DNA of 36,755 bases from an uncultured Gammaproteobacteria bacterium. GTDB lineage: Bacteria > Pseudomonadota > Gammaproteobacteria > CAKMZV01. The notes beneath the pieces were generated by a model, which was not told where the DNA came from, did not search any database, and saw only the letters and a list, made by a program, of their open reading frames with translations. Shown piece by piece: positions 17,510-25,615 of the stretch (position 1 is its first letter; each line of letters opens with the position of its first letter). The translations under genes were made by a program, and so were the position numbers. The stretch covers positions 1 to 36,755 of the forward strand of contig CAKMZV010000007.1 of the NCBI GenBank assembly GCA_929200535.1, read 5' to 3'.

Positions 17510-18997
17510 ATGGGAAATTCGGTAATTTCAGAGAGTAACGTAGAAGTTCAAGAGGACATAGTTGATTTATTAGAAAGTCGTAGCTATGCTGAGGGTTTTT
17601 ATACGGATATCCAGTCGGATACTTTTGAAAAAGGGATTAATGAAGAGGTTGTGCGTGCCATCTGGGCGAAAAAAAATGAACCAGATTGGATGTTAGATTG
17701 GCGTTTGAAGTCATTGCGTGCTTGGCAGAAAATGGAAGAGCCACGTTGGGCACATTTAACTTACGAGCCTTTAGATTATCAAGATTATAGCTATTATTCT
17801 GCACCTTCTTGTGCGAGTTGTGAAACTGAAGATGAAGAGGATGAGCACTCCGCAGATAATTTAGATGAGAAGTTAGCAGAGACATTTGATCGCCTCGGCG
17901 TTCCCTTAAATGAGGATTCTAATCTTGCGGTTGATGCGATTTTTGATAGTGTTTCAGTGGCTACTTCGCATAAAAAAAGGTTAGAGGATATTGGGGTGAT
18001 TTTCTGTTCTTTTTCAGAGGCAATACAAAAACACCCTGAGATTGTGAAGAAATATATGGGGAGTGTGGTTCCCTTTGATGATAATTTTTTTGCGACTTTA
18101 AATTCAGCAGTAGCATCGGATGGGACTTTAGTATATGTGCCACCTGGGGTGCGTTGTCCAGTAGAAATTTCTACTTATTTTAGGATGAACGAGGCGAAAA
18201 CAGGGCAATTTGAACGTACCTTGTTAATTGCCGATAAAGGTAGTTATGTGAGTTATATTGAGGGTTGTTCTGCTCCTGCGAGAGATAGCTATCAGTTACA
18301 TGCTGCAGTTGTTGAGGTGATTGCGCTTGAGGATGCTGAAGTGAAATACTCGACGGTACAAAACTGGTATCCAGGAGATGAAGATAGCGAGGGCGGTATT
18401 CTGAATTTTGTGACTAAAAGAGGCGTGTGTCTTGGTAAAAATTCTAAAATATCTTGGACTCAAGCAGAAACAGGTTCAGCCATTACTTGGAAATATCCTT
18501 CAGTGATTTTAAAGGGGGATAACTCAATTGCAGAGTTTTATTCGGTTGCTTTAACAAGTCGTAAGCAACAAGCAGACACTGGAACCAAAATGATTCATCT
18601 TGGCAAAAATACTAAAAGTACAATTATCAGCAAAGGAATTTCTGCTGGTAAGAGCCAAAATATCTATCGTGGTTTAGTTAAGGTAGGTTCAAAAGCACAG
18701 AACGCAAGAAACTATACACAGTGTGATTCAATGCTTATTGGTAGTCGCTGTGGAGCGCATACTTTTCCATATATTGAATGTAGTAATAATACAGCTCAAT
18801 TAGAGCACGAGGCAACCACTTCAAAAATTGGTGATGATCAGTTATATTATTGTTCGCAACGTGGGATTAGTGAGGAGGATGCGGTTTCTATGATTGTCAA
18901 TGGTTTTTGCAAAGAGGTTCTGACTGAGTTGCCATTGGAATTTGCTGAAGAGGCAAAAAAGCTTCTTGAAATTAGCCTTGAGGGCTCGGTCGGTTAA
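17510..18997 (+). CDS. sufB: Fe-S cluster assembly scaffold protein SufB
   Basis: SufB forms the SufBC2D scaffold on which iron-sulfur clusters are built in the cytoplasm. From the ATG at 17510 it has 495 residues, the same length as I recall for E. coli SufB. Key residues fall at matching numbers: Cys405 in [10 protein letters not shown] and Glu432-His433-Glu434 in [11 protein letters not shown]. The beta-helix core and the C-terminal GISEEDA...[14 protein letters not shown] helices are intact. A TTG three bases upstream would add one residue but is less likely. Unlike the common sufABCDSE or sufBCDS order, sufC and sufD do not follow directly: about 1.3 kb with small ORFs and a DUF924 gene lie between. 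No iscR or sufA-type gene is adjacent. Confidence 0.97.
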   Translation: MGNSVISESNVEVQEDIVDLLESRSYAEGFYTDIQSDTFEKGINEEVVRAIWAKKNEPDWMLDWRLKSLRAWQKMEEPRWAHLTYEPLDYQDYSYYSAPSCASCETEDEEDEHSADNLDEKLAETFDRLGVPLNEDSNLAVDAIFDSVSVATSHKKRLEDIGVIFCSFSEAIQKHPEIVKKYMGSVVPFDDNFFATLNSAVASDGTLVYVPPGVRCPVEISTYFRMNEAKTGQFERTLLIADKGSYVSYIEGCSAPARDSYQLHAAVVEVIALEDAEVKYSTVQNWYPGDEDSEGGILNFVTKRGVCLGKNSKISWTQAETGSAITWKYPSVILKGDNSIAEFYSVALTSRKQQADTGTKMIHLGKNTKSTIISKGISAGKSQNIYRGLVKVGSKAQNARNYTQCDSMLIGSRCGAHTFPYIECSNNTAQLEHEATTSKIGDDQLYYCSQRGISEEDAVSMIVNGFCKEVLTELPLEFAEEAKKLLEISLEGSVG

Positions 18998-19166
18998 GAG
19001 TCTTTGCACCACAAAAATTACCTCTATCTATCAACTTAGAGAGCGCTGAAATGAATACTACCTATAGCGGTCAAATAATAAAAACGGTCTTTGTGTTATG
19101 AAAGAATAGAGGTAGCCTGAAGCAAGGTTACGCTTGTTTTTTTTACCTTAGTGGTTTGTAATTGTT

Positions 19167-19328
19167 ATGGATAATTTTTGGGTTGTATATATAACTGTTT
19201 TGGTGGCTTTTTTGGCTTGGTTTTGTCAGAGGTATGTGCCAGAGCCTTATTTGTTTTGGTCGTTTTTGATGGCTTTGTGTGGTATGATAATTTATATACC
19301 TTTTTGGTTTATTAAAAAAATGAGATAA
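19167..19328 (+). CDS. Tiny two-helix membrane protein
   Basis: The 53-residue product begins MDNFWVVYITVLVAFLAWFC, followed by QRYVPEPYLFW, a second hydrophobic helix (SFLMALCGMIIYIPFWFI) and a basic end KKMR. Two transmembrane helices with a short loop are predicted, with the C-terminus on the cytoplasmic side. It stops 3 nt before the next small ORF, so the two may be translated together. No family is recognised. The ATG has no Shine-Dalgarno, as for most genes here. It could be real or chance; the pairing and hydrophobic design favour real. Confidence 0.45.
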   Translation: MDNFWVVYITVLVAFLAWFCQRYVPEPYLFWSFLMALCGMIIYIPFWFIKKMR

Positions 19329-19331
19329 ATT

Positions 19332-19439
19332 ATGTTTGAATTTATTATTAGTCTAATTTTAATATGCGGTGCTTTCTTTGCTATCCATACTATTGCTTGT
19401 GAGATTGAAAGAAATGAAAAGAAGCGAAAATCAAATTAA
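19332..19439 (+). CDS. Tiny single-helix membrane protein
   Basis: The 35-residue product begins MFEFIISLILICGAFFAIHT, with one transmembrane helix, and ends in a charged tail EIERNEKKRKSN. It follows the 53-residue ORF by 3 nt. Its size and architecture resemble small membrane regulators or subunits, but no family can be named. Confidence 0.4.
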   Translation: MFEFIISLILICGAFFAIHTIACEIERNEKKRKSN

Positions 19440-19709
19440 CGCTTAATTGATATTTGTGTGAGTTAAATTGAAAAAACACGCCTTTTGAGTTTTTTTTCTT
19501 GGAGATTATGCCATCCTGTGAACATCAAATAGGGTAAAAACTCTCTGGTGATGGTTGATAACCCAAGAAGATACGTGAAAATAGGGCAAGTCGGCATCTC
19601 CTCATTATTGCTTTTACAAGACTGCTTCATCAAACAAGGTAAATAAAATAAAAATTATACAGACACCCAGTTACTCACCACCTCTTTTTTTTATTTTTCC
19701 GAATTTTTT

Positions 19710-20270
19710 ATGGCAACACAGAAGTTATCTATCCAAGAAATTTTAGATTTTTGGTTTTCTGATCGTATAAAACCACATTGGTTTAATAGTACAGAAGCGA
19801 TTGATAGTGAGTTAAAAGATCGCTTTGAAGCGTGCTATATTAAGGCGCGGGATGGTGAGTTAATTGCTTGGGAAAAATCATCTGAGGGCTTGCTTGCGTT
19901 GATTATTTTATTAGATCAGCTCCCATTAAATATCTACCGTGGTACGATTGAGAGTTTTGCCACAGAGGCAAAGGCGATTGCACTCAGTAAGCAGTTAATT
20001 AAACATAAAGGGCTTGACACTTTCAATAAAGAACAACAATTATTCTCATTGTTGCCTTTGGTGCATAGTGAGCTTTTAGCAGACCATTCTCTTGCCTTAT
20101 CAACAGCGATGGGCTTAGGATGGAAAGAAGAGGATTGTCAGTGGTTTAAACACCACCAATCTATTGTTGAGAAATACGGCAGATTTCCCCATAGAAATGC
20201 TATTTTGGGGCGTCAAAGTACAGCGGATGAAGAGGCTTACCTATCTTCATCAGACGCTTTTACTGGATAG
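19710..20270 (+). CDS. DUF924 family protein
   Basis: This 186-residue soluble helical protein has the DUF924 hallmarks: an N-terminal ILDFWFSD...HWF motif, GLLALIILLDQLPLNIYRG in the middle, LLPLVHSE, and an ending F.HH..IVEKYGRFPHRNAILGR. DUF924 members are distantly TPR-like with unknown biochemical role. It lies 29 nt before sufC and probably shares its transcript, splitting sufB from sufCD. Length is normal and no damage is seen. A direct Fe-S role is only suggested by position. Confidence 0.9.
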   Translation: MATQKLSIQEILDFWFSDRIKPHWFNSTEAIDSELKDRFEACYIKARDGELIAWEKSSEGLLALIILLDQLPLNIYRGTIESFATEAKAIALSKQLIKHKGLDTFNKEQQLFSLLPLVHSELLADHSLALSTAMGLGWKEEDCQWFKHHQSIVEKYGRFPHRNAILGRQSTADEEAYLSSSDAFTG

Positions 20271-20299
20271 AGGTAGGTATTAAAAAGAAAATAAATTTT

Positions 20300-21046
20300 A
20301 TGTTAGAAATTAAAAATTTACACGCACAAGTCGAAGATGGTGGAAAGAGCATTATTAACGGCATTGATTTGACGATCAATAAAGGAGAAGTTCATGCGAT
20401 TATGGGACCTAATGGTTCTGGAAAAAGTTCATTATCCAATGTTATTGCTGGGCACGAGGGCTATGAAGTAACGGATGGACAATTGTATTTTGAAGGTGAG
20501 GATATTGGTGAGTTAGATATTGATGAAAGAGCCGCCAAAGGTATTTTTTTGGCTTTTCAGTATCCAGTCGAAATCCCGGGTGTTTCTAATCAATTTTTTA
20601 TGCAGACAGCACTTAATAGCATTCGTGAAAAAAAAGGTTTAGAGCCTTTGAGTGTGGTTGAATTTAATCAGCTACTGAAGAAAAAAATGGAGCTTTTGCA
20701 TATGCCAGAAGAATTGTTAAACCGCTCTGTGAATGTTGGTTTTTCTGGAGGTGAAAAAAAGCGAAACGATGTTTTTCAAATGGCTGTTTTAGAACCTAAA
20801 TTAGCTATTCTTGACGAAACTGACTCTGGATTAGATATTGATGCTTTGCGTGCAGTCGCGGATGGGATTAATTCACAACGCTCTGCCGATAGATCTTTTT
20901 TAGTGATTACACATTATCAACGGTTATTGGATTATGTAAAACCTGATTTTGTTCACGTACTCTATCAAGGAAAAATTGTTCGTTCTGGCACGGCTGAATT
21001 AGCCTTAGAGTTAGAAGAAAATGGTTATAACTCGATTGCTCAATAA
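20300..21046 (+). CDS. sufC: Fe-S cluster assembly ATPase SufC
   Basis: SufC is the ABC-type ATPase of the SufBC2D complex, powering scaffold rearrangement during cluster assembly. The 248-residue protein has a Walker A at residues 36-44 (GPNGSGKSS), a Q-loop near FQYPVEIPG, the signature FSGGEKKRNDVFQMA near 147, the Walker B LAILDETDSGLDID near 168-181 and the H-loop ITHYQRLLDY. The DETDSGLDID form is typical of SufC. It is followed by sufD after 12 nt. No Shine-Dalgarno precedes the ATG. Confidence 0.97.
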   Translation: MLEIKNLHAQVEDGGKSIINGIDLTINKGEVHAIMGPNGSGKSSLSNVIAGHEGYEVTDGQLYFEGEDIGELDIDERAAKGIFLAFQYPVEIPGVSNQFFMQTALNSIREKKGLEPLSVVEFNQLLKKKMELLHMPEELLNRSVNVGFSGGEKKRNDVFQMAVLEPKLAILDETDSGLDIDALRAVADGINSQRSADRSFLVITHYQRLLDYVKPDFVHVLYQGKIVRSGTAELALELEENGYNSIAQ

Positions 21047-21058
21047 TCGTTGAATGAT

Positions 21059-22318
21059 ATGGTAAATACGCTTACTAAACCACAAGCTCTACTTTCTCTG
21101 GAAGATTATTACTTATCTTTATTGGAAGAAGAGAAGGGTATCCTATCTTCTTCTATTGCTACTCAGGCGAAAAAAAGACTTAAGCAATATGGCTTGCCAA
21201 CCAACCGCCACGAGGAATGGAAATATACGTCTTTAGATAATCTCTATAAGGCAAAACCACTTCTCAATAACGAGGCAAAGATTAATTATGGTAATGAAAA
21301 TTTACCACTTAAGCATACTGCTGATATGATTATTGTCTCTGTTGCTAAGCAAACTATTATTGGCAATGTTCCTACAGGCTTGAGTATTGACTTTACTAAC
21401 AATAATCAAGCGATTGAACAGTTTAACGCACGATTTAATGAAGTACTCCCAGAAGACCCAATGCTTTCCTTAAATCAAGCATTATGCCATCGGGTCATTA
21501 CGGTTAATATTACAAAAAATACGGTAATAGAAGCCCCCATTGTAATTGATTATGGTAATGACGGAGCCTCTTCTTTTCAAACACAAAATGCGATTTTAAA
21601 ATCGGTGCAAGTGGTGGTATCATTAGAGCAATCAGCACAAGCGACTTTACTTGAATGCCACCGAAATTTAACGGGAGAAAAGGAGTTAAGCATCATTGCT
21701 TGTGCCTTTAACCTGGCACAAAATGCTCAATGCCAGCATTATAGCGTATCAAATCAGCAAATGGAAAATCAGCATTTTTGGTATGGCTATGGCTCAGTTG
21801 GTCGTGATGCTCATTTGCAATCTAATTCTTTGGTGGCTGGTGAGCAATTAGCGAGGCGTTTTTTCTGTAATGATTTAAATGGCGAAGGTGCAGAGGTGAC
21901 GGTTAATAGTGCCTACCAAGCAAAGGAAACACAAACCTTAGATATACGCACCTTTACTCGCCATTTAAAGCCAAATTGCCAAAGTATGCAACTTCATCAA
22001 GGTCTATTGGATGATCGTTCCACAGGGGTTTTTAATGGGATGATTTATGTTGATCCTGTGGCATTAAAGACCGATGGGCAGATGGATAATAATGTGATGT
22101 TATTAACCCCCCAAGCACAAAATAATTCCAAACCACAATTAGAAATTTATGCCGATGATGTTAAGTGTTCGCATGGTTTTACTTGTGGTTCCATCGATAA
22201 AAATCAGTTGTACTATATGCGCTCTCGTGGTATCCCAGAAGCATTGGCACGCAAACAGATTCTAAAAGCATTTATCGCTCGAGTCACGGAAAATTTTCCC
22301 TCCTATATCAACGTTTAG
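21059..22318 (+). CDS. sufD: Fe-S cluster assembly protein SufD
   Basis: SufD partners SufB and SufC in the scaffold complex. From the ATG at 21059 it has 419 residues; a TTG nine bases upstream would add three more and is less likely. The N-terminal helical region contains the characteristic GLPTNRHEEWKYTSLDNLY, and the C-terminal beta-helix ends with DVKCSHGFTCGSIDKNQLYYMRSRGIP, including the conserved Cys-Ser-His needed for assembly in known SufD proteins. It starts 12 nt after sufC. No sufS, sufE or sufU gene follows; the next gene is a peptidase with its own gap. Confidence 0.95.
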   Translation: MVNTLTKPQALLSLEDYYLSLLEEEKGILSSSIATQAKKRLKQYGLPTNRHEEWKYTSLDNLYKAKPLLNNEAKINYGNENLPLKHTADMIIVSVAKQTIIGNVPTGLSIDFTNNNQAIEQFNARFNEVLPEDPMLSLNQALCHRVITVNITKNTVIEAPIVIDYGNDGASSFQTQNAILKSVQVVVSLEQSAQATLLECHRNLTGEKELSIIACAFNLAQNAQCQHYSVSNQQMENQHFWYGYGSVGRDAHLQSNSLVAGEQLARRFFCNDLNGEGAEVTVNSAYQAKETQTLDIRTFTRHLKPNCQSMQLHQGLLDDRSTGVFNGMIYVDPVALKTDGQMDNNVMLLTPQAQNNSKPQLEIYADDVKCSHGFTCGSIDKNQLYYMRSRGIPEALARKQILKAFIARVTENFPSYINV

Positions 22319-22395
22319 GCAATATAAGGTCTTATGGTTCTTCTTATTGACTTAACTTTGGTGGTAAAATTGCTATCAAAACAAGAAATTTTATT

Positions 22396-24177
22396 ATGAA
22401 AAATAATAGTATAAAATACGTTTTATCAGGCTTAGTTTTTATCATTTCAACAGTTGTTAGCACAGCTAAATCAGCTCCTATGTGTCAAGATTCAACAACA
22501 AAAAAAACCTCTCCTATAACCCGCTTATTGACTTATCAACTTGGAGAAACAGAAGTTCAGTTAGAGCATTTTTCTTGCCCATCTGATAATGGGTTAGTTT
22601 ATTTTCATCCACATGAGAACGAGTTTACCTCCAATAAAGTAGCTCGCGAGCAAATTAGTCGTCGCGGAGGTGATGGCTATTTTCTTAGACATGGTGGTGA
22701 GCGCTTAATTACTTTTGAACTTAAGGGTGAGAAATATCTGGTTGATCCTAATCGAATGTTTTCGCTGGATGGTGTGCGTGACAGTTTAAAAAAATATGGT
22801 AATTTTTCTGAAGAGGCAGCTCAAGAAATTATTCGTTTTTCTGCTTGGGTTTCGGGGGTTATTTCCAGTGGTCGTGTGTTTGCCGTTCATAATAACCGCA
22901 ATCAGGGTTATAACGTGTTATCGTACTTAAAAGATAATCAACCAGCTCAAGGTGTTTCGGCTATCCATATCAATCCAAAAGAGAATACTGGTAATTTTAT
23001 TTATACAACAAATGCGGGCTTATTTTCTGTTGCTAAAGCAAATAACTTAAACACTGTTTTACAATCACCATCTGTTGTGGATGATGGCTCTTACTCTGTG
23101 TTTGCACAAAAGCATGGTATAGACTATATTAATGTAGAAACTCAAATTGGTGATGGAGAAAATGATAATCGTTTGCTTTCTTTCGTTAATCGTTACTACA
23201 GTGCTCCTGCTTTACTTAAACCATCTTGGTCGGTATTGAAAAAAGGGGATATTATTGATTTAGTTGCCCCATCATCAGCATATCATTCTCAACATATTAA
23301 GTTAATTAAAAAAGTTTTTGCTGAATATGGTATTGAAGCTCGAGAAATCTATGCCAAGCAAGAGCCCACTCCTTTGGGATACTCAGCGCCTGCTGAGCTT
23401 AGAATGAACAATCTTATTAAGGCAATTAATGCTCCTGACTCAAAAGCAGTATGGGCAGTTCGAGGCGGTGCAGGGGCGAGCAATTTGTTACCTGAATTAC
23501 TCGCTTATGAGCCTCCTGAAAAACAAAAACCGGTCATTGGATTTAGTGACACGACCGCCTTACATTTATTTTTAAATTCAAAATGGAATTGGGCAACAAT
23601 TCATGGCGTTGTAGCAGAGTTTAATGCCGAAGTGGATCAACTTGATAATAACTCCATTAATCGTGATTCAAAGATAAAAGAAATTCTTGATGTTTTAATG
23701 GGAAAAACGCATCAGCTTGTCTATAAAAATATGCAACCATTAAATACGGCTGCACATAGAAAAAGTAATATACAAGCAAAATTGATAGGTGGTAATTTAA
23801 CTTTGATGAGCACTGCGCTTGGTACCAACTTTTTTTCTTATAAAGAGCCTTTTATTCTTGTTTTGGAAGATATAGGCAATACTATTCACCAATTAGAGCG
23901 CTTTTTAGATCAGATTGCTTATAGTGATTTTTTGCAGTATGGGCGAGGTATTATTTTAGGTGAATTTTTTGAAAGTTCCCGAGATAGCGAAGAGCAAAAA
24001 AAGTTAACCGACTTGGTTTTAAATCGTTTTGCTAATAAAGTTTCGCGCCCTGTTTTTCGATTAAATCGTTTTGGGCATTCTAAACTCAATATCCCTTTAA
24101 TTCTTGGTACAAAGGCAAAAATTTCCAAAAATAATAATGGGGATTTTACGCTTTCTATTGATTCACCGGTAGAGTGA
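22396..24177 (+). CDS. Exported S66 LD-carboxypeptidase fused to an M14-like N-terminal domain
   Basis: The 593-residue protein starts with a signal peptide (about 1-27, ending TAKSA). Residues 275-590 are a complete S66 LD-carboxypeptidase: GDIIDLVAPSS, nucleophile Ser384 in GFSDTT, GGNLTLMSTALGT, Glu491 in LVLEDIGN and His561 in RFGHSKLN. The triad spacing is close to that of known LdcA, which removes terminal D-Ala from murein tetrapeptides. The N-terminal 240 residues form a separate domain with HPHENE (His71, Glu74), PNRMFS, His165 in AVHNNRNQGY, and YINVETQ. An H-x-x-E...H arrangement with about 90 residues between fits the zinc site of M14/AstE-like peptidases. A periplasmic bifunctional peptidoglycan peptidase is inferred. 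Known LdcA enzymes are cytoplasmic and about 300 residues, so the signal peptide and fusion are notable. Confidence 0.85.
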   Translation: MKNNSIKYVLSGLVFIISTVVSTAKSAPMCQDSTTKKTSPITRLLTYQLGETEVQLEHFSCPSDNGLVYFHPHENEFTSNKVAREQISRRGGDGYFLRHGGERLITFELKGEKYLVDPNRMFSLDGVRDSLKKYGNFSEEAAQEIIRFSAWVSGVISSGRVFAVHNNRNQGYNVLSYLKDNQPAQGVSAIHINPKENTGNFIYTTNAGLFSVAKANNLNTVLQSPSVVDDGSYSVFAQKHGIDYINVETQIGDGENDNRLLSFVNRYYSAPALLKPSWSVLKKGDIIDLVAPSSAYHSQHIKLIKKVFAEYGIEAREIYAKQEPTPLGYSAPAELRMNNLIKAINAPDSKAVWAVRGGAGASNLLPELLAYEPPEKQKPVIGFSDTTALHLFLNSKWNWATIHGVVAEFNAEVDQLDNNSINRDSKIKEILDVLMGKTHQLVYKNMQPLNTAAHRKSNIQAKLIGGNLTLMSTALGTNFFSYKEPFILVLEDIGNTIHQLERFLDQIAYSDFLQYGRGIILGEFFESSRDSEEQKKLTDLVLNRFANKVSRPVFRLNRFGHSKLNIPLILGTKAKISKNNNGDFTLSIDSPVE

Positions 24178-24210
24178 GACCTTTTGTAAAGGTCTCAGAG
24201 TGAGGTTTTT
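24175..24210. terminator. Strong hairpin at the convergent junction with radC
   Basis: TGAGACCTTT (24175-24184) pairs perfectly with AAAGGTCTCA (24188-24197), a 10-bp stem with a 3-nt loop. The stem begins in the stop codon of the peptidase gene. GAGTGAGG and five Ts follow. It can act in either direction between convergent genes. Its right arm and the following bases also resemble part of the dispersed repeat. Confidence 0.55.
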
Positions 24211-24278
24211 GTAATAGATAGTGGATAGCGAGAGAATTTTATTAGGGTTCGGTAATTTGCTTACTTTTATAAAAAATT

Positions 24279-24947
24279 CTACAAAGTATTGTTTTCAGCG
24301 AATGAATAGTGTGAATTTCCGCCAATGATAATATGATCTAATAGGCGAACTTCAATTAATTCTAAGGCGGATTTTAGTTTTTTTGTCAAGTGAATATCTT
24401 GTTTGCTGGGAGTAATATCGCCTGAAGGGTGATTATGGCTTGCTATGATTGCTGTCGCGTCTAACTCTAAGCATTTTTTGATAATTTCTCGAGTATAAAC
24501 AGCGGTTTGATTGATTGTTCCTTGGAACATTTGTTCGATAGAGATAATTTGGTTTTGATTATTCATAAACACAATGAGGAAGACTTCTTTTTTGAGGTGC
24601 TTAAGCTGAAGTTTGAGTTTTTGTAGAATGACTTGCGGGCTAATTACTTTTTCCCCAAGCGCTTTAGGATTCGTTTCTAAGTAACGTTTAGTTAATTCTA
24701 AAGTTGCTCTGATTTGAGCTATCTTAGCTATTCCTATTCCTTTCACTTGTTGAGGCTCTAATTTGAAAACACCATCTAAGCTGTAATTTTCAATTAACTC
24801 ATCCGCCAGTTCAATGGCGCTTTTTCCTACGACGCCAACACGCAAAAAAATTGCCAATAGCTCCGCATCGCTTAATTGCTCAGCCCCAAGGTTCATCAAA
24901 CGTTCACGTGGTCTTTGCTCGGCTGATAGTTGTTTGATTTTTCTCAT
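24279..24947 (-). CDS. radC: RadC family (UPF0758) JAMM-domain protein
   Basis: A 222-residue cytoplasmic protein with the two RadC parts: an N-terminal helix-hairpin-helix-like region (RPRERLMNLGAEQLSDAELL...VKGIGIAKIAQ) and a C-terminal JAB1/MPN domain with the zinc motif SHNHPSGDITPSKQD. Family length is normal. Despite the name, a DNA-repair role is not established; JAMM motifs suggest metal-dependent peptidase or isopeptidase chemistry. It is the last gene of a minus-strand chain, 20 nt after the glutathione transferase gene. Confidence 0.95.
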   Translation of the reverse strand: MRKIKQLSAEQRPRERLMNLGAEQLSDAELLAIFLRVGVVGKSAIELADELIENYSLDGVFKLEPQQVKGIGIAKIAQIRATLELTKRYLETNPKALGEKVISPQVILQKLKLQLKHLKKEVFLIVFMNNQNQIISIEQMFQGTINQTAVYTREIIKKCLELDATAIIASHNHPSGDITPSKQDIHLTKKLKSALELIEVRLLDHIIIGGNSHYSFAENNTL

Positions 24948-24967
24948 TGGTTGTGAGAGCTGAAGTT

Positions 24968-25615
24968 TTAAATATCTATTCCTGCTTCATCACAGTCAAG
25001 TTTTTCACTTTCTTTACAAGCATCATTTGCCCATTTGATAACACTATGGTGATTTAACAATTTTTGTTGATAGGTTTTTGCTTCCTTGCTGAGTGCAATA
25101 TTATAAGTTTCAAATCTTGAAGCAACGGGGGCGTACATACAGTCTGCCACACAAAAAGAATCAAAAAGCCAACCTTCTTTCGATTGAGAGGAGTAGAATT
25201 TCCATAAATTATCAATATAGTCAATATTCGCTTGGGCACTGGAGGTGAGGGTGATTCGGCGGTTTGCTCGGATATTCATTGGCATTTCTTTTCTCAAAGG
25301 ATAAAAAGAAGAGTGCATTTCTGCTGAAATTGAGCGAGCAAGGGAGCGTTGTTTTGTATCTTGAGGCATTATTTGAGGCTCATAATTTTCTGTCAAGTAT
25401 TCGGCAATTGCCATTGAGTCCCATACGGCAAAAGCACCGTCCAAAAGCACTGGCACTTTAGCACTGTGCGAATATTTTTCAAGCTCTGCATCTAAATCAG
25501 GGTGATTGAGAGAAACCATTATTTCTTCAAACTCAATATCAAAAGCCTCTAATAACAGCCAAGCCCGCATTGACCAAGAAGAATAATTTTTATTACCTAT
25601 GACGAGTTTTAACAT
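24968..25615 (-). CDS. Glutathione S-transferase family protein
   Basis: The 215-residue protein has an N-terminal thioredoxin-like domain beginning MLKLVIGNKNYSSWSMRAWL, where the serine cluster supplies the likely activating residue, with KVPVLLDG and the glutathione-binding WDSMAIAEYL. An all-helical C-terminal domain follows. It resembles the NKNYSSWS(L/M)R subgroup of bacterial glutathione transferases that act on electrophiles or in unknown metabolic steps. The ATG overlaps the preceding kinase stop by one base (TAATG), indicating translational coupling. Confidence 0.92.
   Translation of the reverse strand: MLKLVIGNKNYSSWSMRAWLLLEAFDIEFEEIMVSLNHPDLDAELEKYSHSAKVPVLLDGAFAVWDSMAIAEYLTENYEPQIMPQDTKQRSLARSISAEMHSSFYPLRKEMPMNIRANRRITLTSSAQANIDYIDNLWKFYSSQSKEGWLFDSFCVADCMYAPVASRFETYNIALSKEAKTYQQKLLNHHSVIKWANDACKESEKLDCDEAGIDI

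Larger units (their letters stand above)
18998..19709. other. Gap of about 0.7 kb inside the suf cluster
   Basis: This gap separates sufB from the DUF924 gene. It contains an inverted pair TTACCTCTAT (19019-19028) and ATAGAGGTA (19107-19115), two tiny membrane-protein ORFs at 19167 and 19332, and a stretch near 19501-19602 whose ends can pair (GGAGAT...GCC with GGCATCTCC). A 31-codon frame at 19551-19646 overlaps this last part and is not convincing. The ATAGAGGTA motif also recurs near 20268. It looks like an insertion or decayed gene region, but no transposase is seen. Confidence 0.5.

Noticed and set aside
19551-19646. 31-codon frame in the suf gap
   Set aside because: Too short, no family resemblance, and it overlaps a sequence whose ends can pair as RNA.
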